The notes under the pieces were generated by a model. The model was not told where the DNA came from. It was given only the letters and a program-made list of their open reading frames with translations, and searched no databases. From contig JAOAHM010000071.1 of NCBI GenBank assembly GCA_026415235.1, positions 1-48,149 on the forward strand: a stretch of 48,149 nt of DNA. Reading direction: 5' to 3'. Shown piece after piece: positions 1 through 9,800 of the stretch. A program made the translations under genes and the position numbers. Within the stretch, counting starts at the first letter, position 1. Each line of letters begins with the position of its first letter. The DNA comes from Ignavibacteria bacterium (lineage in GTDB: Bacteria > Bacteroidota > Ignavibacteria > Ch128b).

Positions 1-147
1 AAGCAACTTGCCGAGATGATTTTATACCTTTACAATAATCAAGATTTAGGCATTCGACTCGGTGCAAAAGCACGAGAAGATGTAATAAAAAATTATACAT
101 GGGAACATAACGCACGGCGAGTTTTGGAAAAAGTATTTGAATTATGA
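1..147 (+). CDS. Glycosyltransferase, C-terminal tail (partial)
   Basis: An open frame enters from the left edge and ends at TGA 145-147, giving 48 residues. The tail reads like the C-terminal helix region of GT-B (family 4-like) glycosyltransferases: a 'LAEMILYLYNN' helix, then an 'RLGAKAREDV' stretch, then an aromatic 'YTWEHNARRVLEKVFE' end. These enzymes transfer sugars from nucleotide donors at the cytoplasmic face of the membrane. The donor-binding motif lies outside the window, so substrate and exact family cannot be judged. No gene follows on the same strand until uvrA, so this is probably the end of its operon. Confidence 0.6.
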   Translation, partial: KQLAEMILYLYNNQDLGIRLGAKAREDVIKNYTWEHNARRVLEKVFEL

Positions 148-244
148 TAATTACATAATCAAGTTTTTATCAAACTACTGAATTTTATTTAGAATAAAGG
201 ATTGTATGCTTTACTTACTTGAATGAGATTAAGAATTAGATGAA

Positions 245-835
245 TTACTTCATAGAAAAGTTATCAATTTTCAATTCTCTTATAGCTGCAGTTACTTCAT
301 GAAGTTTATCAATTTCAACAAAAATTTTCATTTCAACTTTTTCCGCAAAAGTAAGCACTGGTTCATAAACCGAAAGTTGAGTTAGTTTTCGTTTAATCTT
401 TTCAAATACATCATAATTTAGAGTTAAGGTTATCTCTTTTGTTAAATAATTCTTCACTATCTCAGCTTCATTCAAAACTTTCATACTTACTTCAAAATAT
501 GTTTTTGCAAGCGAACCTACACCAAGTTTTATCCCTCCAAAATATCTTACAACAAATAACGCACACTTAATCAAATTTTTGAATTTCAAAGCTAAGTATA
601 TTCTAAGTCCAGCTGTACCATTTGGCTCACCATCATCTGAATAATGAAAAGTTTTTTCATCTAAAATGTAAGCATAACAAATATGCGCTGCTTTTTGATG
701 CTCCTTTCTCAATTTATTCTGCTCAACTAAAAATTCTTCTTTCGAGTTAATTGGAACTAAGTATGCGATGAATTTTGAATTCTTGACTAAAATTTCTGCT
801 TGAAAAATTTTTTCAACCGTTAGATAGCTGTTCAT
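245..835 (-). CDS. yigZ: YigZ/IMPACT family protein (UPF0029)
   Basis: The 196-residue product matches the IMPACT/YigZ family in length and motifs. The N-terminal UPF0029 domain (about residues 10-120) contains 'HYSDDGEPNGTAG' and 'VVRYFGGIKLGVGSL', the two best conserved stretches of the family. A DUF1949-like ferredoxin-fold domain follows (about 133-190). Family members bind nucleic acid or the ribosome; eukaryotic IMPACT acts on translational control, and the bacterial role is not settled. The gene is divergent from uvrA, with about 80 nt between them that must hold both promoters. Family assignment is firm; function is not. Confidence 0.9.
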   Translation of the reverse strand: MNSYLTVEKIFQAEILVKNSKFIAYLVPINSKEEFLVEQNKLRKEHQKAAHICYAYILDEKTFHYSDDGEPNGTAGLRIYLALKFKNLIKCALFVVRYFGGIKLGVGSLAKTYFEVSMKVLNEAEIVKNYLTKEITLTLNYDVFEKIKRKLTQLSVYEPVLTFAEKVEMKIFVEIDKLHEVTAAIRELKIDNFSMK

Positions 836-915
836 CTATTAGAACTTATTTTATTTGAAAATCAAACTTAGATTATTTAATATGAGATTTAAATTTGGTA
901 AATAAAATCATTACT

Positions 916-3750
916 ATGGACTATATCATAATTCGTGGTGCAAGAGAGCATAACCTTAAAAACTTAGATGTCGATATTCCAAGAGATAAATTTATAGTGA
1001 TTACTGGACTTTCTGGTTCTGGCAAGTCTTCTCTTGCTTTCGATACAATTTATGCTGAAGGTCAAAGAAGATTTATCGAAAGTCTTTCAGCTTATGCTCG
1101 ACAATTTCTTGGAAATATGGAAAAACCAGATGTTGATTTCATCGATGGATTAAGTCCTTCCATATCAATCGAGCAAAAGTCTACTTCTGCAAATCCAAGG
1201 TCAACAGTTGGAACAATAACAGAGATTTATGATTTCCTTCGATTACTTTATGCAAGGGTTGGTAAACCTCATTGCCCAAATTGTGGTAATCTTGTCGAAC
1301 GAATGAGCAACGAACAAATTTACGATTCAATCTTTCACGATTTTTTTGGAAAGAAAGTAGATATCCTTGCACCTGTTGTGCGTGGTAGAAAAGGTCACTA
1401 TCGTGAACTTTTTGAAGATATTTTACGAGATGGATTTCTTAAAGCAAGGGTTGATGGTGAAATTCGTGATATCGAAAAGGGAATGAAGCTCGAAAGATAC
1501 AAAGTCCACAATATAGAAATCGTTATTGATCGAGTTGAAATACTAAGAAAATCAGAAAGACGAATTAAAGAGTCCCTCGAATATGCGTTGAATTATGGTA
1601 ATGGAATTGTTTTAATTTTTGATGGAGAAAGAGAAAAAATTTACAACCGAACTTTAGCATGTTTGAATTGTGGAGTAAGTCTTCAAGAATTAGCTCCAAA
1701 CTCTTTTTCATTCAATTCACCTTACGGATATTGTCCTGATTGTGAAGGTCTTGGAGTTAAAAAACAACTCGATCCATCATTAGTAATTCCTGATTGGTCA
1801 AAATCAATTAATGAAGAAGCTATTGCACCTTATGGTAAACCAAAAGATAATTGGTTCTTTAATCAACTACGTGCGCTTGCAGAAGCTTATAATTTTGATT
1901 TCGATACCCCACTCAATGATTTGCCAAAAAAAGTAAAGGACATTCTACTCTATGGCTCTGGAAGTGAAAAACTTGAATTCAGATATAAACTTGGTTCAGG
2001 TGAATTTGTAACTTATCAGCACAGATTTAACGGCATTCTTAATCAACTTCAACACACCTACGAAACAACTACTTCCAACAACATCAGAGAATGGATTGAA
2101 GCTTACATGTCTGTTTCAATATGTCCAACATGTAATGGATATAGATTAAAGAAAGAATCACTAAGTGTAAAAATCAACGAGAAGAATATTGGTGAACTAA
2201 CACATTTGTCAATAAAAGATTTAAAGAAATTTTTTGATGAAATAAAATTTAGTGGAAGAGAAGAAGAAATTGCAAGACAAATTCTGAAAGAAATCAGAAT
2301 GCGTCTTGAGTTTTTAATTAATGTTGGTTTAGAATATTTGACTCTCGATAGAAATGCTACAACTCTTTCAGGTGGTGAAGCACAAAGAATTCGATTAGCT
2401 ACTCAAATTGGTTCACAGTTAGTTGGTGTGTTGTATGTGCTTGATGAACCAAGTATTGGACTCCATCAGCGAGATAATATCAAACTCATTAATTCACTTA
2501 AACAACTTCGAGATTTGGGGAATACAATAATTGTTGTAGAACATGATAAAGAAACAATCTTAAATGCAGATTATTTGATCGATTTAGGTCCAGGTGCAGC
2601 ACAACATGGTGGTCAGATTGTTGTTCAAGGTGAACTCAAAGAATTACTAAGTAACGGCGAAAAAGAAATTAACAATTCTATCACACTACAATATTTACTT
2701 AACAAAAAATTTATTCCTTTCAATTTCAATCCAAGACCTGGAAATGGAAAATATATCATACTCAAAGGTGCTCGAGGCAATAATTTGAAAAATATCACAG
2801 TAAAATTTCCTCTTGGAAAGTTTATTTGTATAACTGGAGTAAGTGGCTCTGGAAAATCTACCTTGATTAACGACACTTTGGGGAGAATTCTTTTTAAGAA
2901 ATTTTACAATTCTAAACTGGTACCTTTACCTTACGATTCAATTTCAGGTTTAAATGAAATTGATAAAGTAATTGAAATTGACCAATCACCAATTGGAAGG
3001 TCACCTCGCTCAAATCCTGCAACATATACAACTCTTTTCACTTTGATTAGAGATTTATTTGCAGAACTTCCTGATTCAAAAATCCGTGGATATAAGGCTG
3101 GTCGTTTTAGTTTTAATGTCAAAGGAGGAAGATGCGAAGAATGCGAAGGTGATGGCTTGAAAAAAATTGAAATGAATTTCCTTCCTGATGTTTATGTTTT
3201 GTGCGATGTTTGCAAAGGTAAACGATATAACAAAGAAACCTTAGAAGTAAAATATAAAGGTAAGACAATCGCAGATGTACTTGATATGACTGTTGAAGAA
3301 GCACTTAGCTTTTTTGAAGATTTACCAAGGATTAAAAGAAAACTTAAAACTTTATATGATGTTGGATTAGGTTACATTCGTCTTGGTCAACAAGCAACTA
3401 CACTTTCTGGTGGAGAAGCTCAAAGAGTAAAATTAGCTACTGAACTTTCAAAAGTTCAAACTGGAAGAACTCTTTACATTTTAGATGAACCAACCACAGG
3501 ACTTCATTTCGAAGATATTCGAGTTTTACTCGATGTCTTAAATAATTTAGTTAATAAAGGAAATACAGTTATAGTTATTGAACACAATTTAGATGTAATT
3601 AAATCAGCCGATTGGATAATTGATCTTGGTCCTGAAGGTGGTGATGCTGGAGGTTACATTGTAGCAGAAGGCACTCCTCTCGATTTAACAAAATTCGAAA
3701 ACAGTTACACTGGAAAATTTCTTAAAGCTGAATTGGAACAAAAAAATTAA
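916..3750 (+). CDS. uvrA: UvrABC excinuclease subunit A
   Basis: UvrA is the damage-recognition ATPase of nucleotide excision repair; as a dimer it loads UvrB at lesions. The frame runs from a TTG at 895, but ATG 916 is preferred because family members begin with 'M[15 protein letters not shown]' and the product is then 944 aa, the usual length. Visible are Walker A 'GLSGSGKS' (about 31-38), a first zinc module starting at CPNCG (about 121), ABC signature LSGGEAQR (about 484), a second Walker A 'GVSGSGKST' (about 641), the CEEC...CDVC zinc module, and a second LSGGEAQR (about 830). No clear Shine-Dalgarno precedes 916. It stands alone among unrelated genes. Confidence 0.97.
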   Translation: MDYIIIRGAREHNLKNLDVDIPRDKFIVITGLSGSGKSSLAFDTIYAEGQRRFIESLSAYARQFLGNMEKPDVDFIDGLSPSISIEQKSTSANPRSTVGTITEIYDFLRLLYARVGKPHCPNCGNLVERMSNEQIYDSIFHDFFGKKVDILAPVVRGRKGHYRELFEDILRDGFLKARVDGEIRDIEKGMKLERYKVHNIEIVIDRVEILRKSERRIKESLEYALNYGNGIVLIFDGEREKIYNRTLACLNCGVSLQELAPNSFSFNSPYGYCPDCEGLGVKKQLDPSLVIPDWSKSINEEAIAPYGKPKDNWFFNQLRALAEAYNFDFDTPLNDLPKKVKDILLYGSGSEKLEFRYKLGSGEFVTYQHRFNGILNQLQHTYETTTSNNIREWIEAYMSVSICPTCNGYRLKKESLSVKINEKNIGELTHLSIKDLKKFFDEIKFSGREEEIARQILKEIRMRLEFLINVGLEYLTLDRNATTLSGGEAQRIRLATQIGSQLVGVLYVLDEPSIGLHQRDNIKLINSLKQLRDLGNTIIVVEHDKETILNADYLIDLGPGAAQHGGQIVVQGELKELLSNGEKEINNSITLQYLLNKKFIPFNFNPRPGNGKYIILKGARGNNLKNITVKFPLGKFICITGVSGSGKSTLINDTLGRILFKKFYNSKLVPLPYDSISGLNEIDKVIEIDQSPIGRSPRSNPATYTTLFTLIRDLFAELPDSKIRGYKAGRFSFNVKGGRCEECEGDGLKKIEMNFLPDVYVLCDVCKGKRYNKETLEVKYKGKTIADVLDMTVEEALSFFEDLPRIKRKLKTLYDVGLGYIRLGQQATTLSGGEAQRVKLATELSKVQTGRTLYILDEPTTGLHFEDIRVLLDVLNNLVNKGNTVIVIEHNLDVIKSADWIIDLGPEGGDAGGYIVAEGTPLDLTKFENSYTGKFLKAELEQKN

Positions 3751-3761
3751 AGGGAGACGAT

Positions 3762-4259
3762 ATGAAAAAAATCGTATTTCTTTTCTTACTACTTTTTAGC
3801 GCATCTACTTTTGCTCAATCAAAAGCAATTACTGTTAATCCAATTGGACTGTTTTGGGGTGCATTAAATGTACAATATGAATTTAGATACGATGTAGATA
3901 ATTCAATCGCACTTCGTGCAAATTTTGTTGGTTATGATATCGGTTCATTCTCTAACTCAGCTTTTGGACTTGGTGGAACTTTGAGATGGTATCATTCAAG
4001 AAAACCTGTTGTTGGTTTGTGGTATGGTCCTTCTGCAGATATTTTGTTCTGGACTGCAAAAGAAAAAAGTTTGATTGCACCTGACACTTTCACAAGTTCA
4101 TTCTTAGGTTTAGGTGGTGATATTGGTTACAAATGGAACTTTAATCAATTTGCAGTTGAGATTTATGGTGGATTGAGATATTACTTTGGAGAGATTACTG
4201 GATTATCATTTGGTGGTGCTTCTCTAATCGCAGGATTAAATTTAGGTTACATTTGGTAA
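3762..4259 (+). CDS. Secreted beta-barrel-like outer membrane protein, unknown function
   Basis: The 165-residue product begins with a clean signal peptide (MKKIVFLFLLLFSASTFAQ; cleavage likely after AQ). The rest alternates polar and hydrophobic residues with many Gly and aromatic residues and ends in an aromatic residue (LNLGYIW), as expected for a small outer-membrane beta-barrel of about eight strands. A strong ribosome-binding site (GGGAG) lies 7-8 nt before the ATG. The gene starts 11 nt after uvrA and may be read from it, although no functional link is evident. I do not recognise a specific family; it resembles small porin-like or DUF3575-like proteins only in general character. Confidence 0.75.
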   Translation: MKKIVFLFLLLFSASTFAQSKAITVNPIGLFWGALNVQYEFRYDVDNSIALRANFVGYDIGSFSNSAFGLGGTLRWYHSRKPVVGLWYGPSADILFWTAKEKSLIAPDTFTSSFLGLGGDIGYKWNFNQFAVEIYGGLRYYFGEITGLSFGGASLIAGLNLGYIW

Positions 4260-4347
4260 GATTCTTTTTCAAAATTTTTACATTTAATTTGAATTAATTT
4301 TCTTCAAAGACAATTTTTTAATTAATAATAAATTTGGAGAGTAGAGA

Positions 4348-4695
4348 ATGAGTACTTATGATGATTTCCATAAATTTCGTTCAGAAATGAATGAGAAAAT
4401 TTTAAACTCAGATTTCAGTGATTTCAAAAAGTTTTTTGCATTGGATACAAAAGCATATCACGAAGGAAAAATTCCAGCAAAATATAAAGAGATGATGGGA
4501 CTTGTTGCTTCAATGGTTTTAAGATGTAATGATTGTATTTTTTATCATCTCGAACAATCCATCAAACTTGGCGCATCGAAAGAAGAATTATATGAAGCAA
4601 TGAACATTGCTCTAATTGTTGGTGGCTCCATTGTAATTCCACATCTTCGTTATGCTTTTTCTGTAATTGACGAAATTTACGAGAGAGTGAAATGA
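4348..4695 (+). CDS. Carboxymuconolactone decarboxylase / AhpD-like protein
   Basis: This is a 115-residue all-helical protein of the CMD/AhpD family. The core motif C60-N-D-C63-IFYH67 matches the CxxCxxxH redox site of AhpD-type proteins, in which the cysteine pair and the histidine reduce peroxiredoxin-like partners. 'GLVASMVLRCNDC' and the downstream 'GASKEELYEAMNIAL' are typical. GGAG lies about 9 nt upstream of the start. The stop overlaps the next gene's ATG by 4 nt, so it is translationally coupled to an amidohydrolase. A thiol-peroxidase-type role is plausible; a real decarboxylase role is less likely because the redox cysteines are intact. Confidence 0.88.
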   Translation: MSTYDDFHKFRSEMNEKILNSDFSDFKKFFALDTKAYHEGKIPAKYKEMMGLVASMVLRCNDCIFYHLEQSIKLGASKEELYEAMNIALIVGGSIVIPHLRYAFSVIDEIYERVK

Positions 4696-6035
4696 AAGTA
4701 ATATCACCTTCCTATATCATTACAATGAATCAGAACTTCGATATCTTAAAAGGATATTCAGTTCTCGTTTCAGAAAATAAAATTTTACAAATCGAAAAAA
4801 GCGAAAAACTTGAAGCTATCGCGAAAGAAAAAGGATACGAAATTTTTTTTGCACCAAATCAGATTTTGATCCCTGGTTTTGTTCAAACTCACATTCATTT
4901 ATGCCAAACATTATTTCGTGGATTAGCTGATGATTTAGAATTATTGGACTGGCTTCAATTAAAAATAATGCCATTTGAATTTGCTCATAATAAAGAATCA
5001 ATGAAATACTCTGCTTTACTTGGAATTAGTGAATTAATAAGATGTGGTACAACCACTATCTTGGACATGGGAAGCTTAAATCATTCTGATGTAATCTTTG
5101 AGCAATTACAGATTTCTGGACTTCGTGCTTTCCATGGAAAAGCAATGATGGATATTAACACTCTCTATCCAAAATTATCAGAACCAACACAATCTGCTTT
5201 GAAAAGTTCTGAAGAATTAGCAAAAGCTTTTCACAATACATCAAATGGAAGAATCAAATATGCATTTGCTCCGAGATTTATTTTAAGTTGCTCTGATGAA
5301 TTACTTAAAGAAACAAATGAATTACTCAAACATTATCCTGGTACTTTATTCCACACACATGCAAGTGAAAATCGAACTGAACTCGAAAATGTTAGAAAAC
5401 GATGTGGCAAAGATAACATTGAATGCTTTGAAGAACTTGAAATATTGAATGAAAAAAGTTGTATCGCTCATTGTATTTGGTTGAATGAAAATGAAATTCA
5501 ATTAATGAAAAAAAGAAATGCAAGAGTGCTTCACTGTCCATCATCAAACCTTAAACTTGCATCAGGTATTGCTAACATACCAAGATATTTGAAAGAGGGA
5601 ATTTCAGTTTCTCTTGGCGCCGATGGTGCACCTTGTAATAATTTTCTGGATATATTCGTTGAAATGAGACTCGCGTCTATTATTCAAAAACCTCTTCACG
5701 GACCAAAATCAATGTCAGCGAAGCAAGTATTCGAACTCGCGACAATTGGTGGAGCAAAAGCACTACATCTTGAAAATGAAATTGGAAGCATTGAAATCGG
5801 CAAAAAAGCTGACTTAGTATTGATTGAACTAAATCAAATTCATAATTCAATGCACTTGAATGAAGAAAACCTTTATTCAACTATAGTATTCACCTGTAAT
5901 TACTCAAATGTCAGAAGTGTGATGATTGACGGAAATTGGGTATTCCGTAACTACGAATTCACAACAATTAATCTTGATGAAGTTATTTCAAAATCACAGG
6001 AAGAATTAAACAAATTACTATTAAGAGTAAAATGA
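4692..6035 (+). CDS. Amidohydrolase (COG0402; SAH/5'-deoxyadenosine/MTA deaminase-like)
   Basis: This 447-residue metal-dependent hydrolase belongs to the deaminase branch of the amidohydrolase superfamily. Visible metal and catalytic motifs are H67-I-H69 after 'LIPGFVQT', 'HTHASEN' (near 222), 'HCIWLNE' (near 260) and 'LGADGAPCNNFLDIF' (near 311), where the Asp follows Gly-Ala as in adenosine-type and triazine-type deaminases. The likely reaction is hydrolytic deamination of an adenosine by-product such as 5'-deoxyadenosine, methylthioadenosine or S-adenosylhomocysteine. Substrate cannot be fixed from motifs; guanine or 8-oxoguanine deaminase is the main alternative. ATGA overlaps link it to both the AhpD-like gene and rdgB, giving a tight three-gene operon around purine clean-up. 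Confidence 0.85.
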   Translation: MKVISPSYIITMNQNFDILKGYSVLVSENKILQIEKSEKLEAIAKEKGYEIFFAPNQILIPGFVQTHIHLCQTLFRGLADDLELLDWLQLKIMPFEFAHNKESMKYSALLGISELIRCGTTTILDMGSLNHSDVIFEQLQISGLRAFHGKAMMDINTLYPKLSEPTQSALKSSEELAKAFHNTSNGRIKYAFAPRFILSCSDELLKETNELLKHYPGTLFHTHASENRTELENVRKRCGKDNIECFEELEILNEKSCIAHCIWLNENEIQLMKKRNARVLHCPSSNLKLASGIANIPRYLKEGISVSLGADGAPCNNFLDIFVEMRLASIIQKPLHGPKSMSAKQVFELATIGGAKALHLENEIGSIEIGKKADLVLIELNQIHNSMHLNEENLYSTIVFTCNYSNVRSVMIDGNWVFRNYEFTTINLDEVISKSQEELNKLLLRVK

Positions 6036-6634
6036 AAATTGTACTTGCCACAAATAATCCTCACAAAATTCAAGAAGCTCAGGAAATTCTTCAAAACCTG
6101 GGAATTGAGATATTAACACTCAAAGACCTTGGAATTGAAATTAAAATTGAAGAAGACCAAAATACATTCGAAGGAAATGCGAGAAAAAAAGCTCACACAA
6201 TTTTTGAATTGACACAACTCCCCACAATCGCTGACGATTCAGGCTTAATGGTAGAAGCATTGAATGGTGAACCTGGAGTCAACTCATCTTGTTATGCTGG
6301 TGAAGAACATAACTACGAAAAAAACAATCAAAAGCTATTAAAAGAATTAAAAGATAAACCAAAACCACATAGAGCAAAATTTGTTTGCGTGATTAATTAC
6401 AAATCAAAAATTGAAGATGAAATTTTTGTTGGAGAAGTTACAGGAGAGATAATTGACGAACCACGAGGAACAAATGGCTTTGGTTATGACCCACTCTTTA
6501 AACCAGACGGTTATGATGCAACTTATGCAGAACTACCATCGGATATTAAAAACAGAATAAGTCATCGCTATAAAGCGCTTCTCAAGTTTCATGATTACTT
6601 AAGCAACAAATTAAAATTAACCTGTCCACATTAA
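6032..6634 (+). CDS. rdgB: XTP/dITP (non-canonical purine NTP) pyrophosphatase
   Basis: Ham1/RdgB enzymes hydrolyse ITP, dITP and XTP to monophosphates, keeping deaminated purines out of nucleic acids. The 200-residue product has the family's N-terminal 'TNNPHKIQEA', the metal-binding 'IADDSGLMVEALNGEPGV', the nucleotide-binding 'GTNGFGYDPLF' and the C-terminal 'SHRYKAL'. Length and motif spacing are standard. Its ATG overlaps the stop of the upstream deaminase by 4 nt. It is the last gene of the operon; 114 nt of non-coding sequence follow. Confidence 0.96.
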   Translation: MKIVLATNNPHKIQEAQEILQNLGIEILTLKDLGIEIKIEEDQNTFEGNARKKAHTIFELTQLPTIADDSGLMVEALNGEPGVNSSCYAGEEHNYEKNNQKLLKELKDKPKPHRAKFVCVINYKSKIEDEIFVGEVTGEIIDEPRGTNGFGYDPLFKPDGYDATYAELPSDIKNRISHRYKALLKFHDYLSNKLKLTCPH

Positions 6635-6748
6635 AAATCTCAATGTAAAATGATTTGATCCCACACAGCGCTGAATTATCATTTTTTCAATAAATCGTTG
6701 TAATTATATTTGAATTTGAAAACCTAACTAATTTGAAAGGAACCACCA

Positions 6749-7675
6749 GTGAGGCGACTGATTTTATTAATGCTTATTTCAAGTAATTTTCTCTTTGCTC
6801 AAATCACAGTAACTAAAATTGAAAAACTACCTCTTCCATTTACGGAAGAATGGTCTTATCCAATATTCTCACCTGATGGGAAGAAAATTTATCTAACAAA
6901 TTCGTCTTACAATGGAATTTGGGAATACAATTTAATTACTAGTAACCTAAGACAAATTACTGATGCACCAGGTTCAGGATTTGATTTTTCATTTTCAGAC
7001 GATGGTAATTTTTTGGTTTATCGTAAAACTATTTATGACGAAAAAACTAAAGAACGAACACAAGAATTGTTTCAAGTAAATCTTAAAACACTTTCAACAA
7101 AAAAAATCGTTAGTGGTTCTGATATTTCAAATCCAACTTTCATTAAATCAAATGTTATATACTCTTCAGGTTTTGAAACTAAAAATTTGGAAAAAGTAAA
7201 TCTATCAAACGAAACAAAAGTCATTGGCATCGAAAACACAAAAATTGTAATTATTCATAATGGAGTTAGAAAAGTATTAGATCCATTTGGAAATGGAAGC
7301 TACATCTGGCCCTCTTTATCTCCCGACAAAACTAAATTAGTTGCTTATGAAGCAGACCGTGGTGCATTTGTGTGCGATTTAGATGGAAACATTTTAGCTA
7401 AACTTGGTAGAGTTGATGCACCAGTTTGGACTCGTGATGGAAAATATATCATCTATATGGATGATAAAGATGATGGACATTTCATTCTTTCTTCTGAAAT
7501 TATGGCTGTAACTCCAGATGGAAAATCAAAATATCAACTAACTTCAACACCAAATGTAATTGAGTTATATCCTTCGACTTCACCAACAGAAAATAAAATT
7601 GTTTGTTCTTCTTTAAGCGGAGAGATTTTCTTGTTACATTATTCTGAGGTAAAGAAAAATGAAAACCAAGATTAA
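6749..7675 (+). CDS. Exported TolB-like/PD40 beta-propeller protein
   Basis: The 308-residue product has a signal peptide (RRLILLMLISSNFLFAQ) followed by repeated PD40/WD40-like blades: 'YPIFSPDGKKIYLTN', 'FDFSFSDDGNFLVY', 'WPSLSPDKTKLVAY', 'APVWTRDGKYIIYMDD' and 'YPSTSPTENKIVC'. The start is GTG 6749, supported by AAAGGA about 8 nt upstream and by the signal peptide beginning directly after it. Its 3' end overlaps the next gene, a secreted amidase, by 17 nt, so the two are co-expressed. Such propellers usually bind partners or glycans; a periplasmic role with the amidase is inferred, not shown. Confidence 0.82.
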   Translation: MRRLILLMLISSNFLFAQITVTKIEKLPLPFTEEWSYPIFSPDGKKIYLTNSSYNGIWEYNLITSNLRQITDAPGSGFDFSFSDDGNFLVYRKTIYDEKTKERTQELFQVNLKTLSTKKIVSGSDISNPTFIKSNVIYSSGFETKNLEKVNLSNETKVIGIENTKIVIIHNGVRKVLDPFGNGSYIWPSLSPDKTKLVAYEADRGAFVCDLDGNILAKLGRVDAPVWTRDGKYIIYMDDKDDGHFILSSEIMAVTPDGKSKYQLTSTPNVIELYPSTSPTENKIVCSSLSGEIFLLHYSEVKKNENQD

Positions 7676-9245
7676 ATATTTAATCGCACTTGTATTTGTT
7701 CCACTGCTTTTAATTGCTCAGACAAGAACTGATTTTTCGGGATTAAAGTTTTGTATTGATCCTGGTCACGGTGGAAACAATCCTGCAAATGATCGCTTAG
7801 TTATCCCCGATCCAGGAATTGAATTCTGGGAATCTGAAAGTAATTTCCAAAAAGCTCTCTTACTCGATACATTATTAAAACAAAAAAATGCTTGGGTAAT
7901 TTTAACTCGATATACTAACTATTATCCCGACGATAACCTTGAACCAAGTCTTGCTGCAAGAGCTGCTATTGCTAATCAAAACAATGTTCACTTCTTTCAC
8001 TCAATTCACAGTAACGCAACTGGCGGAACAAATACCGGAACGAATTACACTTTAATGCTTTTCCGAGGTTATGATAACCAACCTGTCTTTCCTGAAGCAA
8101 AAACAATGAGTTCTTATACAGGACCACAAATTCGAAGTCATTTAAGAACTACTACATCTTATGTAAGAGGTGATTGGTCTTTTTATGGAAATACATCTGG
8201 ACTTGGTGTTTTAAGACCACTTCAAATGCCAGGACAACTTTCTGAAGGTTCATTCCATGATTATTTTCCCGAAACAAGGAGATTGATGAATCAAGCCTAC
8301 CGCAAAATGGAAGCCTTTGCAATCATGAAATCGTTCATGCAATTTTACAATGTACCTGCAGATACATTTGCAATCATCGCTGGAATTCAAACTGATGCGG
8401 ATTCATTAAAACCTAAAAATGGTACTCGTGTCCGATTACTCCCTGAAAATCGTATTTATCAAGGTGATTTTTACAACAACGGTTTTTACATGTTCGACTT
8501 TGTTCCACCAACTCCTCATCAAATCAAATTTGAAACTACTGGATATGTTCCTGACTCAGTTAATCTAAATGTTTCTGTCAATGGATTACATTTCGTTGAT
8601 AGAAATTTAATTTTTAATGTACCACCTGTGATTATCGCAACTCAACCAATCAACAACGATACATCATTCAGAGTTACAAACTATATCGGTATAAGATTCT
8701 CGAGGGCAATGGATACTGCATCAGTTCGACAAGCTTTCTCAATTACTCCACAAGCATCTGGTTCAATTAGCTGGGTCTCTGGAAATAGTTTATTCTTCTT
8801 CTTTCCATCTCCGCAACTAGAATATGATACTTGGTACACTGTGAAAATTGATTCTACCGCAAGGTCCATCGGTGGAATTAAAATAGATGGAAATGGTGAT
8901 GGTACTCCAGGTGATCCTTTTGTTTTAAGATTTAAAACTCAAGCCGCACCAACTCATGTTGAAAGCAACACAGAGCTACCAAGGTCAATTGTACTTCACC
9001 AAAATTATCCTAATCCTTTCAATCCAGAAACAATAATTAGTTTTGAATTACCTGAACAAACTTTTGCGACTTTAAAAATTTATGACCTTCATGGTAGTGA
9101 AATTAAAACATTGATTAAAGATGTCCTTCCATCAGGGTATCACTCGATAAAATTTGATGCTTCAAATTTATCCTCAGGGGTTTATGTGTATAAGTTAATC
9201 ACTTCAAATAAAATAGTTTCGAAAAAAATGATTTTAGTCAAATGA
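7659..9245 (+). CDS. N-acetylmuramoyl-L-alanine amidase with Ig-like domain and T9SS sorting domain
   Basis: This 528-residue secreted protein has a signal peptide (about 1-20) and an Amidase_3 catalytic domain (about 28-225). The zinc ligands are visible as H in 'DPGHGG', E in 'EFWESESNFQKA' and H in 'HSIHSNA'. A carboxypeptidase-regulatory-like segment (about 240-315) and an SbsA Ig-like (Big_5) domain (about 320-430, 'ISFRAMD'-type core) follow. The last 75 residues are a type A T9SS sorting domain beginning 'LHQNYPNPFNPETIISFEL' and ending 'SKKMILVK'. The reaction is cleavage of the amide between MurNAc and the peptide stem. Because it carries a T9SS tail it should be surface-attached or released rather than periplasmic. 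ATGA overlap links it to the lipocalin gene. Confidence 0.92.
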   Translation: MKTKIKYLIALVFVPLLLIAQTRTDFSGLKFCIDPGHGGNNPANDRLVIPDPGIEFWESESNFQKALLLDTLLKQKNAWVILTRYTNYYPDDNLEPSLAARAAIANQNNVHFFHSIHSNATGGTNTGTNYTLMLFRGYDNQPVFPEAKTMSSYTGPQIRSHLRTTTSYVRGDWSFYGNTSGLGVLRPLQMPGQLSEGSFHDYFPETRRLMNQAYRKMEAFAIMKSFMQFYNVPADTFAIIAGIQTDADSLKPKNGTRVRLLPENRIYQGDFYNNGFYMFDFVPPTPHQIKFETTGYVPDSVNLNVSVNGLHFVDRNLIFNVPPVIIATQPINNDTSFRVTNYIGIRFSRAMDTASVRQAFSITPQASGSISWVSGNSLFFFFPSPQLEYDTWYTVKIDSTARSIGGIKIDGNGDGTPGDPFVLRFKTQAAPTHVESNTELPRSIVLHQNYPNPFNPETIISFELPEQTFATLKIYDLHGSEIKTLIKDVLPSGYHSIKFDASNLSSGVYVYKLITSNKIVSKKMILVK

Positions 9246-9793
9246 AAATTTTATTCTTGAATTTAGCATCACTATTTTTATTTATTTTGTTTGGATGTGG
9301 GAAAAATTATCCTCCATTGAAAACAGTAGAATTTGTTGATTTGAGCAAATACTCTGGTAAGTGGTATGAAATTGCTCGTAGTCCAAATAGATTTCAAAAA
9401 GATTGTTTGTGCAGCACTGCTGAATATTCAGTTATTGATAGAAAAACAATTAGTGTTCTTAATAAATGTATTGAAAAAGATGGCGTTACGATTGATTCGG
9501 TTCGTGGAAAAGCATTCTTAGTTGATACTATAAGTAATTCAAAACTTAAAGTTCAATTTTTTTGGCCTTTCAGAGGAGATTATTGGATAATTGATTTAGA
9601 TGAAAAAAATTATACTTATGCTGTTGTTGGTTCACCTGATAGAAAATATTTCTGGATTTTAGTTCGTGATAAAAATTTCCCCGATGAAAAATTATCTGAG
9701 CTTCTAAACTTCTTAAAAGAAAATCAATTCAACACTGATAATGTGATTATCAACAAACAAAATTGCTTAGATAAAGATATTAAACTTAAGTAG
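9242..9793 (+). CDS. Blc-like lipocalin lipoprotein
   Basis: The 183-residue product has a lipoprotein signal ending in the lipobox 'LFGC' (Cys19), so it is predicted to be a membrane-anchored lipoprotein. The lipocalin signature GxW is present in 'DLSKYSGKWYEIARSPNRFQ', followed by 'C-x-C-STAEYSV' and the third conserved region 'YAVVGSPDRKYFWILVRD'. All are typical of the bacterial Blc/apolipoprotein D group, which binds fatty acids or lysophospholipids. It overlaps the upstream amidase by 4 nt (ATGA), and 7 nt separate it from the downstream SDR gene. Confidence 0.9.
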   Translation: MKILFLNLASLFLFILFGCGKNYPPLKTVEFVDLSKYSGKWYEIARSPNRFQKDCLCSTAEYSVIDRKTISVLNKCIEKDGVTIDSVRGKAFLVDTISNSKLKVQFFWPFRGDYWIIDLDEKNYTYAVVGSPDRKYFWILVRDKNFPDEKLSELLNFLKENQFNTDNVIINKQNCLDKDIKLK

Positions 9794-9800
9794 GTAATTA

